Origin: JAGNNV01 sp031412915
Lineage (GTDB): Bacteria > Acidobacteriota > Vicinamibacteria > Fen-336 > JAGNNV01
DNA length: 64,000 nt
Assembly (NCBI GenBank): GCA_031412915.1
Contig: JANODX010000093.1
Coordinates: forward strand, 1-64,000
Direction of reading: 5' to 3'
A model generated the notes under the pieces. The model was not told where the DNA came from. It saw only the letters and a list, made by a program, of their open reading frames with translations, and did not search any database. Shown here one piece after another: positions 26,565-34,426 of this stretch; the stretch's first letter is position 1; each line of letters begins with the position of its first letter. The translations under genes and the position numbers were made by a program.

Positions 26565-27608
26565 TCACGCGAGCAGAACGATCTTGCCTGGGTTTGTGGT
26601 GGTGGCTCGGCCAATCCTCCGTGCATCCTTGAGTTCAAGAAGGAAGCCTTCGACGGTTTCCGGGGGCAGGCTCAACAGTAAGCCCCCCGAGGTCTGCGGG
26701 TCGTATACCAGAGTGATGCCGGAGGTGTTCACCTCCCCAACCTGTTCCACCACGAGGCCTGAAAACTGTCTCCGATTCGCTTTCAGCCCACCCGATTGGC
26801 TGCTCTCGGCAAGTTCGAGCGCGCCGGGAAGCAGGGGCAGGGACCGAACCTCGATTTCAAGCCCTACCCGGCTTTCTCGCGCCAACCCGAGCGCATGTCC
26901 GACCAAACCAAAACCCGTGATGTCGGTGGCCGCGCGGGCATGGTATCGGCGAGCGAGTTCGGCGGGAATCCGGTTTAGCCGGGCCATGCTGATAGCGGAC
27001 GCTCGCACCCAAGCTTCCGCGGCCCGGCCGTTTTTTTGTGCGGTGGCTATGACTCCCGTGCCGAGGGGTTTGGTGAGCACCAGAACGTCGCCGGCCCGGG
27101 CGCCCGCGTTCGTCAGCAGTGCGCTTTCCTCCACGATCCCGGTGATCGCGTATCCGAACTTGATTTCGGGGTCGCGAACGGTGTGACCGCCAAGCAGCAC
27201 ACAACCGGCTTCTTTCAGTTTCCTGGCACCCCCCCTGAAAATGGCGGCGGCCCACTCCATCGGAAAGTCCGTCTCCGGTATGGCGGCGATCGACAAGGCG
27301 GTGAGGGGCCGCCCACCCATGGCGTAGACGTCCGACAGCGCGTTGGCCGCCGCAATCGCTCCATAGTCTTCGGGGTCGTCCACCACGGGGGTGAAGAAGT
27401 CCACGGTCTGAACCAGCAGGATCCCATTGTCCAGGCGATAGATCCCTGCATCGTCGCCGCTTCGATAGTCCACCAGAACGCGAGGGTCTTGGGTGGGGGG
27501 CAGTTCGCCCAGAACCTGGGCGAGTTCGGCGGGGCCGAGTTTGCTCGCTCAACCAGCGGCTTTGACCCGCTCGGTGAGTCTCAGAATCCGTTGTCGGTCG
27601 TCTGTCAT
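26565..27608 (-). CDS. selD: Selenide, water dikinase SelD with in-frame UGA (selenocysteine) at the catalytic site
   Basis: SelD makes selenophosphate from selenide and ATP, the selenium donor for selenocysteine and selenouridine. A naive ORF starts only at GTG 27473, but the same frame continues upstream through one TGA (27549-27551) to an ATG at 27608. The recovered N-terminus reads MTDDRQRILRLTERVKAAGU, then ASKLGPAEL, so the UGA stands at residue 20 with Lys at 23. That is the exact Cys17-x-x-Lys20 spacing of E. coli SelD. The full protein is 347 residues, as in E. coli. DDAGIYRL, TVDFFTPVVDDPEDYG and DPQTSGGLLL are intact downstream. Confidence 0.93.
27506..27551 (-). promoter_or_regulatory. 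Sec UGA and candidate bacterial SECIS hairpin in selD
   Basis: Downstream of the UGA (27549-27551) the mRNA can fold CGCCCAG-GUU-CUGGGCG (27506-27522), a 7-bp stem with a GUU loop starting 34 nucleotides after the UGA. Bacterial SECIS models ask for a small apical loop with G among its first two bases, about 16-37 nucleotides from the UGA; this fits. A second hairpin closer to the UGA (GCGAG paired with CUCGC around UCGGC-CCC-GCCGA) has a C-only loop and is a weaker candidate. Confidence 0.65.
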
Positions 27609-27626
27609 GTTATATAGTTTATTGTA

Positions 27627-27974
27627 CTAAATGTCCTTGTTGCCCACATCGGTCTGCCCGGCGAGGCTCGCCCCCTCCTCCACCACCAGACGCGGGGCAT
27701 CGAGGGTGGCCTCGACGCGGGCGCCGGCGAGGATCTCGATGCGGTCACGCGCGTGGACGTGCCCGCGCACTCGTCCCCGAATCGAGACCACCCCGCAATC
27801 GATCTCCGCTTCCACAAAACCGTGTTCCCCGATCACGAGCATGTTGTCTGAAACGATGCGGCCCCGGACGATGCCGTCGATCCTGAAGGTGTCTCGAAAA
27901 CGCAACTCGCCGACAAACTCCGTGCCCTGATCGATAAAGCCGTTGAGGTTCTCGGAGAAAAAAGAGGAAGCCAT
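27627..27974 (-). CDS. Bactofilin family cytoskeletal protein
   Basis: A 115-residue protein made of repeated short beta-strands: FIDQGTEFVGELRFRDTFRIDG, GRIVSDNMLVIGEHGFVEAEI, GVVSIRGRVRGHVHARDRIEI, with a final EEGASL strand. This is the right-handed beta-helix of bactofilins (DUF583), which self-polymerise without nucleotides and organise cell shape, polarity or ParABS components. It lies 6 bases after parB, a setting in which bactofilin genes are known in other bacteria, and 18 AT-rich bases before selD. Confidence 0.88.
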   Translation of the reverse strand: MASSFFSENLNGFIDQGTEFVGELRFRDTFRIDGIVRGRIVSDNMLVIGEHGFVEAEIDCGVVSIRGRVRGHVHARDRIEILAGARVEATLDAPRLVVEEGASLAGQTDVGNKDI

Positions 27975-27980
27975 ATAGCC

Positions 27981-28844
27981 TCAGGTCCTCAGGATCCAGA
28001 GGTAGAGACGATTCAATTCGCTTTCACCATCGAAGGCGATTCGAATCTCGCCGCTCTGGCCGCGGCGCCGAATCTCCACCCGGGCTCCCAGCTTGGCGTG
28101 GAGTTTTTCCTCGGCCGACCGAGTGTTCGCATCCACCTTCGGCGGCCGCGACGTTCTCTTCTTCTTCAAAGCCTGGACGCGGGCCTCGATCTGCCGGACC
28201 GAAAGCCCTTGCTTGATAGCTAGAGCCGCAATCTCGCGAATGACCGAGGGGTCATCGATGGCCAGAAGAGCGCGGGCGTGTCCGGCCGACAGGGTCCCGC
28301 GTTGCAACTCTTCACGGACTTCTGCCGGGAGCCGCAGTAGGCGCATGGCGTTGGCCACGGTCGTGCGATCCTTGCCGATTCGGTGCGCCAAGGCCTCTTG
28401 GGTCAGCCCAAGCTCGTCCTGAAGTCGTCGCAAAGCCTGCGCTTCTTCAATCGGCGTCAGGTCTTCGCGTTGTATGTTCTCGATCAGAGCGAATTCCAGA
28501 ACTCGGTCGTCCGCGACCGCGCGGACGACGGCCGGGATGGTTTGAAGTCCGATCTTCTGGGCCGCGCGATAACGACGCTCACCGGCGACGATTTGAAACC
28601 GCCCTCCGGCTTTCGGTCGGACCAGGATGGGCTGAACGACGCCGCTCTCTTGAATTGAGCGCGCGAGTTGCTCGAGTGCTTCCGGACGCAAGGATGTCCT
28701 GGGTTGGGCGGGGTTGGCGTCGATCAGAGACAGCGGAACCAGGGTTTCGGTGCCCACCTGTTCCTCATTGCGTGCGCCCCCGGCCTGCGCGTGAGGAATG
28801 AGCGCCGAAAGGCCTCGGCCCAGCGCCTGTCTCTTCGTACTCAT
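27981..28844 (-). CDS. parB: Chromosome-partitioning protein ParB
   Basis: ParB binds parS and spreads as a CTP-dependent clamp to load ParA and SMC. I choose the ATG at 28844, which overlaps the parA stop (ATGA), for 287 residues beginning MSTKRQALGRGLSALIP, the typical ParB start. The CTPase motif GERRYRAAQ, the ENIQREDLTPIEEA box and the helix-turn-helix region RIGKDRTTVANAMRLL are visible, as is a C-terminal dimerisation domain. A parS site lies 35 bases upstream of parA. Confidence 0.95.
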   Translation of the reverse strand: MSTKRQALGRGLSALIPHAQAGGARNEEQVGTETLVPLSLIDANPAQPRTSLRPEALEQLARSIQESGVVQPILVRPKAGGRFQIVAGERRYRAAQKIGLQTIPAVVRAVADDRVLEFALIENIQREDLTPIEEAQALRRLQDELGLTQEALAHRIGKDRTTVANAMRLLRLPAEVREELQRGTLSAGHARALLAIDDPSVIREIAALAIKQGLSVRQIEARVQALKKKRTSRPPKVDANTRSAEEKLHAKLGARVEIRRRGQSGEIRIAFDGESELNRLYLWILRT

Positions 28845-29605
28845 CTTGTTCCCCCTTGGGTTCGATCCAGAACCTCGCGCGCGAGGCTCAGGTAGCACTC
28901 GCTCGCGCGAGACTTGATGTCGTAAAGAAGAACTGGTTTACCAAAGCTCGGCGCCTCTGCGAGGCGAATGCTTCGAGGGATGGTGGTCTTGAAAACCTGG
29001 CCCCCGAAATGAGAACGCACATCCGCCGAAACCTGCTGGGATAGATTCGTTCGTTCGTCGGCCATGGTCAGCAGGACGCCCTCGAGGAGAACGTTTGGGT
29101 TGAGGGAGGCGCGGATTCGTTCGAGTGTCCCCAGGAATGCGCCAAGCCCTTCTAGGGCGAAATACTCGCACTGAATCGGTACCAGCACCGAGTCTGCGGC
29201 GGTCAGCGCATTTACGGCGAGGAGACCCAGGCTTGGCGGGGTGTCCAGCAAGATGAAATCGTATCGTGAGCGTACTTCGTCAAGGGCCACGCGAACCCGG
29301 AACTCCCGTTCTTCGCCCGCCGCCAACTCCACCTCCAGTCCCGCGAGATCCTCGTCGGACGGAACGACGCTCAGGAACTCGAGGGCGGTTCCGGCCGGGC
29401 GGGGAAGGGCCGCACCCGAAAGAAGGGCTTCATACAGCCCGGCTTCTTTCTCTAAACCGAACCCCGAGGTCAGATTCCCCTGCGGGTCGAGATCCACGGC
29501 GAGGACTCGTTTTTCGGCTACTGCGAGGCTCGCGGCGAGATTGATCGCGGTGGTCGTCTTGCCGACGCCGCCCTTCTGGTTCGCTATTGCTATGACGCGG
29601 GCCAT
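28841..29605 (-). CDS. parA: Chromosome-partitioning ATPase ParA (Soj)
   Basis: A 254-residue deviant Walker A ATPase: IANQKGGVGKTTTAINLA contains KGGVGKTT with the signature Lys, and YDFILLDTPPSLGLL is Walker B. ParA moves ParB-bound origins and in many species also tunes DnaA. Length and the gene order rsmG-parA-parB are typical of chromosomal loci near the origin. Confidence 0.96.
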   Translation of the reverse strand: MARVIAIANQKGGVGKTTTAINLAASLAVAEKRVLAVDLDPQGNLTSGFGLEKEAGLYEALLSGAALPRPAGTALEFLSVVPSDEDLAGLEVELAAGEEREFRVRVALDEVRSRYDFILLDTPPSLGLLAVNALTAADSVLVPIQCEYFALEGLGAFLGTLERIRASLNPNVLLEGVLLTMADERTNLSQQVSADVRSHFGGQVFKTTIPRSIRLAEAPSFGKPVLLYDIKSRASECYLSLAREVLDRTQGGTR

Positions 29606-29639
29606 TGGGAGGGCAGAATATCATCCCGTTCCGCGCCGA

Positions 29640-29655
29640 TGTTTCACGTGAAACA
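29640..29655. promoter_or_regulatory. parS centromere site
   Basis: TGTTTCACGTGAAACA is a perfect 16-bp palindrome identical to the parS consensus (TGTTNCACGTGAAACA) bound by chromosomal ParB. It lies between parA and rsmG and encodes the last residues Cys-Phe-Thr and the stop of rsmG on the minus strand. It is about 5 kb from the dnaA-dnaN gap. Confidence 0.95.
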
Positions 29656-30177
29656 TCGGCGTTGCAGCCTGCTCCCGTCCTTGGTGATGAGGGCTTGGGC
29701 GCCTTCCAGGAGCGGGCCGCCAAAGATCAGGACACAACCACCGGGAAGCAGGAGTTGCCGAAGCATCTCTGGATCAAGGCCGACGGCTCGCATGGTCACG
29801 GTTCTTGCGGGACATCCCCTGAAGTTGTCGCTTCGCGCCCTTTCCACGGTGACATTGTCGAGGCCCATCTCTCGTGCCGCCTCGCGAAGGAAAGCCCAGC
29901 GTTTCGCCCTTGGTTCCAACAGCGTGAAGGGTAGGTCAGGACGCAGGGCGGCCAGGACAAGTCCAGGAGATCCGTTTCCAGAACCGACATCAATCACGCT
30001 TCCCTCAAGCAGGGCTTCCGCGCCAAGGACTGGGGACACCAGGGTGTTGAAGGCTGCTTCCCTGGTCTCGGCACCGGTCAGATTGATTTTCGCCGACCAG
30101 CGGCCGAGACATTCGAGGTATCGGTCGAGGCGCGACCTCACCCCTCCATCCGTGATCGTCAAGAGCCCGCCGAACAC
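29644..30177 (-). CDS. rsmG: 16S rRNA (guanine-527-N7)-methyltransferase RsmG
   Basis: RsmG (GidB) methylates G527 of 16S rRNA using S-adenosylmethionine. The 177-residue protein has KINLTGAETREA, the SAM motif VIDVGSGNGSPGLVLAAL, FTLLEPRAKRWAFL and TMRAVGLDPEML. It is somewhat shorter than the usual 200 or so residues, mainly at the N-terminus; the first possible start is GTG at 30177. The stop codon lies inside parS. mnmE, mnmG and jag, often next to it, are absent here. Confidence 0.93.
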   Translation of the reverse strand: MFGGLLTITDGGVRSRLDRYLECLGRWSAKINLTGAETREAAFNTLVSPVLGAEALLEGSVIDVGSGNGSPGLVLAALRPDLPFTLLEPRAKRWAFLREAAREMGLDNVTVERARSDNFRGCPARTVTMRAVGLDPEMLRQLLLPGGCVLIFGGPLLEGAQALITKDGSRLQRRCFT

Positions 30178-30202
30178 GATTCGACACCAACCGAACAGCC
30201 CG

Positions 30203-31858
30203 CTACGGCGCTGTCTTCCCCTTCGGGAACAAGTGCGGCGCGAAGTACATGGCCAGCGCTTGCTGGGCCATGGCCACCAGATTTGAGACGAACCAGTAAA
30301 GGTTCAGGCCGGCGGGTGCCCACGCGAACATTCCCGAGAAGATGATCGGCATCAACATCATCATCCTCTGCTGCGCAGGATCGATAGCTTGCGCGGGCAT
30401 GAGCCTCTGCATGGCGATCATCGATAAACCCGAAAGCAGAGGGGTTATGAACAAGGGGTCCTTCAGGCTCAGGTCGGGGATCCAAAAGAAAGGCGCGCCC
30501 TTGAGATCAACAGAGATGTCCAGCATTCGGTAAAACGCGAAAAGGAAGGGCATGGTCAGCAGAGTGGGGAGGCAACCGGCCGCGGTTTGTCGAACCATGT
30601 CGATGCCATTCTTCTCGTAAACCTGTGCGATTTCCGCCTGCATCTGCTGTCGTTTGGGATCGGTCAGGGAAAGCCGCTTGTAGCGCTCTTGAACCGCGCG
30701 GATCTGAGGCCCGACCTTGGCCATCTTCGCGGACGACAGGATGGCGTAGTGGCGAAGGGGTGCGAGCGCCACGCCGATTCCGATGGTCAGGATGATGATG
30801 GCCAGGCCGTAGTTCCCAACTCGAGCGTTCACCGCGCGCAGGGCCCGGGTCAGGGGCACGACGATTGGTCCTATCCAACTACCGACAGGAACAATTCTCT
30901 CGACGCCCAGGCCCAGTGACTTCAGCCGGTCATAGTCCTTGGCGCCGACGGTTAAAAGGACGGGGGGCGACACCATGATGTGAACACCGACCTCTTTGCC
31001 GTCGGCCACCGTGCCCGCCGAAGCCTCTATCGCCGTCCCATCCTCTTTGGTCAGGATTGCGGCGAAGTACTTGTTCTCTATTCCAATTACCCTCGCCCGC
31101 GTCTCCCGGGTGCTTGCGAGGGCCTCCCGGGTCAGGCGAATATCGGTGCCGGCGTCGTCGATTTCGACCACACCGGGGGGAAGGTAGCCGTAAAGGCTGG
31201 TCTCTTCTTCTGAAGGCTGCCCGAAGCCGGGACCCCAGTAGACTCGGGCCGGAATAGCGACGCCGCCCTCGGTCACCTGCGCATCGAGCCTGAAGGCCCG
31301 TCCCTGCTTGGTGGTCTGGACGCTCTTCTTCGCTTCGAGCGTGCCGTCGGAGAACTCGAACAGAATTCCTTCCTCTCTTCCGGTCTTCGACACCGTCGCA
31401 CGGAAGAGTCCATTTCGGAGCCGTGTATCGATGTCGGGCCGCCCCGTCACGATGTCCAGGGGGCCGGGGATGGGATTTCCGGCCGGCTGGGCCTCCATGG
31501 GCTTGCCTTTCTTGTCGATGTAGCCCGGAAGTTTCCAGGACAGGAGCCGCGCCCCCCTCGAGCTGAAGGCGATTTCCGCCTCCTTGGTGCTGAGCTCCAC
31601 GCGGCGCTCCTCTGCGGTGATGACCGTAGCCATCCCCAATGGCGCCGATTTCGGTTTGGCCGCGTCGGGTTCTAGGTCCTTGTTTCCGGTTGTCGCTGCC
31701 GTGATGCGTGATGACGCCTCTTTCGCGGCGGGGGGTGCTTGAACCGCCGAGGCCAGAGTTCCCGGATCAGGCGGATACCGGGAGTTCGTCCACATCCGGA
31801 AACCAAGGAGCACTGCAAACGAAAGTGCAAACGCCAAAATCAGCCGTCTTTCTTCCAT
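30203..31858 (-). CDS. yidC: Membrane protein insertase YidC
   Basis: The 551-residue protein has an N-terminal membrane helix (about 6-20), a large periplasmic beta-domain typical of Gram-negative YidC, and a C-terminal five-helix insertase core with YGLAIIILTIGIGVALAPL, RQTAAGCLPTLLTMPFLFAFY and FSGMFAWAPAGLNLYWFVSN. It inserts and folds inner-membrane proteins with or without Sec. It follows rpmH-rnpA-yidD in the classic order. Confidence 0.97.
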   Translation of the reverse strand: MEERRLILAFALSFAVLLGFRMWTNSRYPPDPGTLASAVQAPPAAKEASSRITAATTGNKDLEPDAAKPKSAPLGMATVITAEERRVELSTKEAEIAFSSRGARLLSWKLPGYIDKKGKPMEAQPAGNPIPGPLDIVTGRPDIDTRLRNGLFRATVSKTGREEGILFEFSDGTLEAKKSVQTTKQGRAFRLDAQVTEGGVAIPARVYWGPGFGQPSEEETSLYGYLPPGVVEIDDAGTDIRLTREALASTRETRARVIGIENKYFAAILTKEDGTAIEASAGTVADGKEVGVHIMVSPPVLLTVGAKDYDRLKSLGLGVERIVPVGSWIGPIVVPLTRALRAVNARVGNYGLAIIILTIGIGVALAPLRHYAILSSAKMAKVGPQIRAVQERYKRLSLTDPKRQQMQAEIAQVYEKNGIDMVRQTAAGCLPTLLTMPFLFAFYRMLDISVDLKGAPFFWIPDLSLKDPLFITPLLSGLSMIAMQRLMPAQAIDPAQQRMMMLMPIIFSGMFAWAPAGLNLYWFVSNLVAMAQQALAMYFAPHLFPKGKTAP

Positions 31859-31916
31859 CAGTCTTTCTTTCTCGCTTTGGACCGCTGATGCTTCTGTGTG
31901 CTCTCGTTCTTCGTTT

Positions 31917-32162
31917 TCAGGGAACGGGGTCGAAACCCGCGCCCCCGAACGGCCGGCAGCGGAGAATTCTCCGGACGGCTAGATATCCGCCGCGCGCACC
32001 GTGCTTGATCACGGCTTCGCGGGCGAATTGACTGCAGGTGGGTTCGAAACGGCAGGCACCCCTGAAAAAAGGGGAAAGCACCGCCTTGTAAGCGTCAATA
32101 CACAGAATCGCGGCGGCGACCAAGGCGTCTTCCGGCGGCGATCGCTTTTGTGAGGGCTTCAT
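31917..32162 (-). CDS. yidD: Membrane protein insertion efficiency factor YidD
   Basis: From the ATG at 32162 the product is 81 residues and begins MKPSQKRSPPEDALVAAA. The family core is clear: CIDAYKAVLSPFFRGACRFEPTCSQFAREAVIKHG and RCRPFGGAGFDPVP, with three conserved Cys. A longer frame exists but lies within rnpA. The gene overlaps the end of rnpA by 68 bases, as often seen, and precedes yidC. Confidence 0.92.
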   Translation of the reverse strand: MKPSQKRSPPEDALVAAAILCIDAYKAVLSPFFRGACRFEPTCSQFAREAVIKHGARGGYLAVRRILRCRPFGGAGFDPVP

Positions 32163-32505
32163 CCAGGGCGCTCCTCGCCTGGGCGGCAGACAACTCCGCA
32201 AATCCTGGCTTGAGGTTGACCACGATGTCATAGGGGGCTGAGCTGTACGTCTGTCTGTAGTACTCCCGGACCAAACGGCGTGCCCGGTTCCGTTGAACCG
32301 ACCCACCGACCTTCGTCGACGCCGAAATCCCAATCCGCCCGAGACCCGGGGCGGGAACTATGGCCAAGCTCAAAAGCGCCGTCGCCGCGCGACTGCCCGT
32401 CCGGAGAATCGCTCTGAACTCCTCGCCGTTTTGGAGTCGCCGGTCGCGGCCGAAACGGAAACAGCCTCGGGAGAGGTTGCCGTCGCCGCGACCGCTTCGG
32501 TTGAT
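32095..32505 (-). CDS. rnpA: Ribonuclease P protein component, probable non-canonical AUC start
   Basis: RnpA binds the RNase P RNA for tRNA 5' processing. The conserved core is RIGISASTKVGGSVQRNRAR followed by RLVREYYR. The first ordinary start in frame (TTG at 32373) would leave only 92 residues and cut off the conserved N-terminal segment, yet the frame continues upstream with CFRFGRDRRLQNGEEFRAIL, a clear RnpA N-terminus. No ATG, GTG or TTG exists there. An ATC at 32505 has AGGA five bases upstream and would give 136 residues. I adopt it as the best explanation; a base error at the start codon is possible. Confidence 0.75.
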   Translation of the reverse strand: MNRSGRGDGNLSRGCFRFGRDRRLQNGEEFRAILRTGSRAATALLSLAIVPAPGLGRIGISASTKVGGSVQRNRARRLVREYYRQTYSSAPYDIVVNLKPGFAELSAAQARSALDEALTKAIAAGRRLGRRRDSVY

Positions 32506-32512
32506 GGACTTC

Positions 32513-32647
32513 CTATGCTCCCAGGCGCTGCCTGCCTTTGGCCCGCCGCCTCTTGATGACGAGTCGTCCTCCGCGTGATCTCATTCGGACGAGGAAGCCA
32601 TGAGTCCTTTTCCTTCGACGATTATTGGGTTGGAACGTTCTCTTCAC
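32513..32647 (-). CDS. rpmH: 50S ribosomal protein L34
   Basis: A 44-residue basic protein starting at GTG: MKRTFQPNNRRRKRTHGFLV, then RMRSRGGRLVIKRRRAKGRQ and RLGA. This is unmistakably L34, near the peptide exit region of the large subunit. It heads the rpmH-rnpA-yidD-yidC run. A promoter candidate lies about 40 bases upstream. Confidence 0.96.
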   Translation of the reverse strand: MKRTFQPNNRRRKRTHGFLVRMRSRGGRLVIKRRRAKGRQRLGA

Positions 32648-32684
32648 TGTCTATGGAATCCTCGCGAAAACTGGAACCACACAT

Positions 32685-32711
32685 ATTATCGAGTCTTACC
32701 GACTTCGTCAA
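32685..32711 (-). promoter_or_regulatory. Predicted rpmH promoter
   Basis: On the minus strand TTGACG (32706-32711) is followed by GATAAT (32685-32690) after 15 bases, or by the overlapping TAATAT after 17 bases. Either gives a plausible sigma-70 promoter upstream of rpmH. The remaining bases up to dnaA (32712-32864) should hold the dnaA promoter, which I could not place. Confidence 0.45.
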
Positions 32712-32864
32712 AAGGCGGTTGTTGTCCGCCGCGCGAGTGCGGGGGGGCATGATATTCTCGGAGTTCTTTCGGGGCGCGTTCCTTCCTCGATTTTGAGCCT
32801 TCTTCCCGGGCTCGCTGGTTGATCCGGTAACCCACTTTTGACGGTGCGCCTTGGTTTCTAGTCG

Positions 32865-34157
32865 ATGACGGTTTGGGATCGCGTCCTGGATCTAGTAGAG
32901 AAGGAAGGCCGCGTCAGTTCCCACTCGTTTGTCACGTGGTTTCGTCCGACCTCTTTTCGCGCCTTCGATGGGTCCGTTCTAGCCATCACGGTCCCGAGCG
33001 TCCCTTTTCGAGACTGGTTCTTGAAGAACTACTCGAGCTTGGTTGCCGAAATGCTCGCGGGTCTCGGTCATTCTGGGGTGCGGCTTCAGTGCGACGTCGA
33101 CAAAACCTTCGGCGGCACGGAAGCCCTGCCGGTCATTGACGCTTCCTCTTTAAACCCAAAGTACACGTTCGAAACCTTCGTGGTTGGGGCCTCCAACCAG
33201 ATGGCCCACGCGGCCGCCAAGGCCGTCGCCGAGGTTCCCTCGAAGTCCTACAATCCCCTGTTCATCTACGGCGGGGTCGGGCTTGGTAAGACCCACCTTC
33301 TCCAGGCGATCGGACACTATCTGCTGAAGCGGAATCCGAAACTGGCTCTGACCTACGTGTCGAGCGAGCATTTCGTCAATGAAGTGGTGTCCGCCATCCG
33401 GTATGAGCGCATCCTGCCCTTTCGCCAGCGCTACCGCGCAATCGATGTCCTGGTCATCGACGACATCCAGTTTCTGTCCAATAAGGAACGTTCGCAAGAG
33501 GAGTTTTTTCATCTCTTTAACACGCTCTATGAGGCGGGAAAACAGGTGGTCATCTCTGCGGATGTTCCACCCAAACAGCTGACCGGCGTCCACGAGAGGA
33601 TGCAGAGCCGATTCTCCTCGGGTATGTCGGCGGATGTGGGCCCTCCTGATATCGAAACACGGGTCGTGATCCTTCAGCGGTTGGCCGCGGCCGAGGACAT
33701 CCTCCTGCCGGACAACGTTGGATTGTTCGTGGCCTCGAAGGTGAGATCAAATATCCGCGAACTGGAGGGTGCCTTTAATCGGATCGTGGCGCACGCCAGC
33801 CTGCGCGGAGTCGATATCGATATTGAAGTGGCGCACGCTGCCCTCAAGGATCTGATGGACTCTCCAGAGAAGCGGGTATCTATCGAGACCGTGCAGAAGT
33901 TCGTAGCCGATCATTACAAGGTGAAGATCTCGGACCTCAAAGCCCGCAATAATTCTCGTAGCGTCACAATTCCCCGCCAAGTGGCGATGTACCTAGCCAA
34001 ACATCTCACCACGTCCTCTCTCCCTGAGATAGGGCGCGGTTTCGGTGGAAAGCACCATTCGACGGTTATTCACTCGATTAGAAAGATCGAAATGGACCGA
34101 CAGGCCAACAGTGATTTTGACAGGCTCCTCAACACCCTTATCGCCTCTCTCAAATGA
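32865..34157 (+). CDS. dnaA: Chromosomal replication initiator DnaA
   Basis: DnaA binds DnaA boxes and opens the origin. The 430-residue protein has an N-terminal helicase-interaction domain (WDRVLDLVEKEGRVSSHSF), a short linker, an AAA+ domain with Walker A YGGVGLGKTHLLQAIGHY and Walker B VLVIDDIQFLSNK, and the C-terminal DNA-binding signature GKHHSTVIHSIRKIE. It is divergent from rpmH, the ancestral bacterial order. Length is normal. Confidence 0.98.
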   Translation: MTVWDRVLDLVEKEGRVSSHSFVTWFRPTSFRAFDGSVLAITVPSVPFRDWFLKNYSSLVAEMLAGLGHSGVRLQCDVDKTFGGTEALPVIDASSLNPKYTFETFVVGASNQMAHAAAKAVAEVPSKSYNPLFIYGGVGLGKTHLLQAIGHYLLKRNPKLALTYVSSEHFVNEVVSAIRYERILPFRQRYRAIDVLVIDDIQFLSNKERSQEEFFHLFNTLYEAGKQVVISADVPPKQLTGVHERMQSRFSSGMSADVGPPDIETRVVILQRLAAAEDILLPDNVGLFVASKVRSNIRELEGAFNRIVAHASLRGVDIDIEVAHAALKDLMDSPEKRVSIETVQKFVADHYKVKISDLKARNNSRSVTIPRQVAMYLAKHLTTSSLPEIGRGFGGKHHSTVIHSIRKIEMDRQANSDFDRLLNTLIASLK

Positions 34158-34426
34158 TGTTGCGAGCGATGTCCTCTTCTCTTCCACACAGCACAGCAGG
34201 GTGAGCCGTCCGGATCGTCATAGAAGTGCGATTGGGGCACGAAAGCCAGTACGCTTTCCACAGAAGAATCAACATGTTTTATAATATCGTAACAACTTGA
34301 AAATAAAAGACATCTATCAATTACCGCTGTTCGGCGGATCTGACTCTTAATAGTTAACTCTCTCTTCTATTTCATAAGTAGTAGTAAGTAGAAAACGCTC
34401 ATCAAAGCTTCTTTGGAAAGCAGGCC
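34158..34426. other. Candidate replication origin (oriC) between dnaA and dnaN
   Basis: This 269-base gap is strikingly AT-rich for the window, especially 34265-34395. It contains two 7-of-9 matches to the DnaA box TTATCCACA: TCTTCCACA at 34180-34188 and CTTTCCACA at 34254-34262. A trinucleotide run TAGTAGTAA then GTAG lies at 34379-34391; TAG repeats are how DnaA-trio unwinding motifs read on this strand. The dnaA-dnaN gap is a common oriC location. Perfect DnaA boxes were not found, so this is a candidate. The dnaN promoter must also be here. Confidence 0.55.

Noticed and set aside
32930..32945. CACGTG-centred sequence in early dnaA, like a second parS
   Set aside because: Only the central bases match; the outer arms do not fit the parS consensus.
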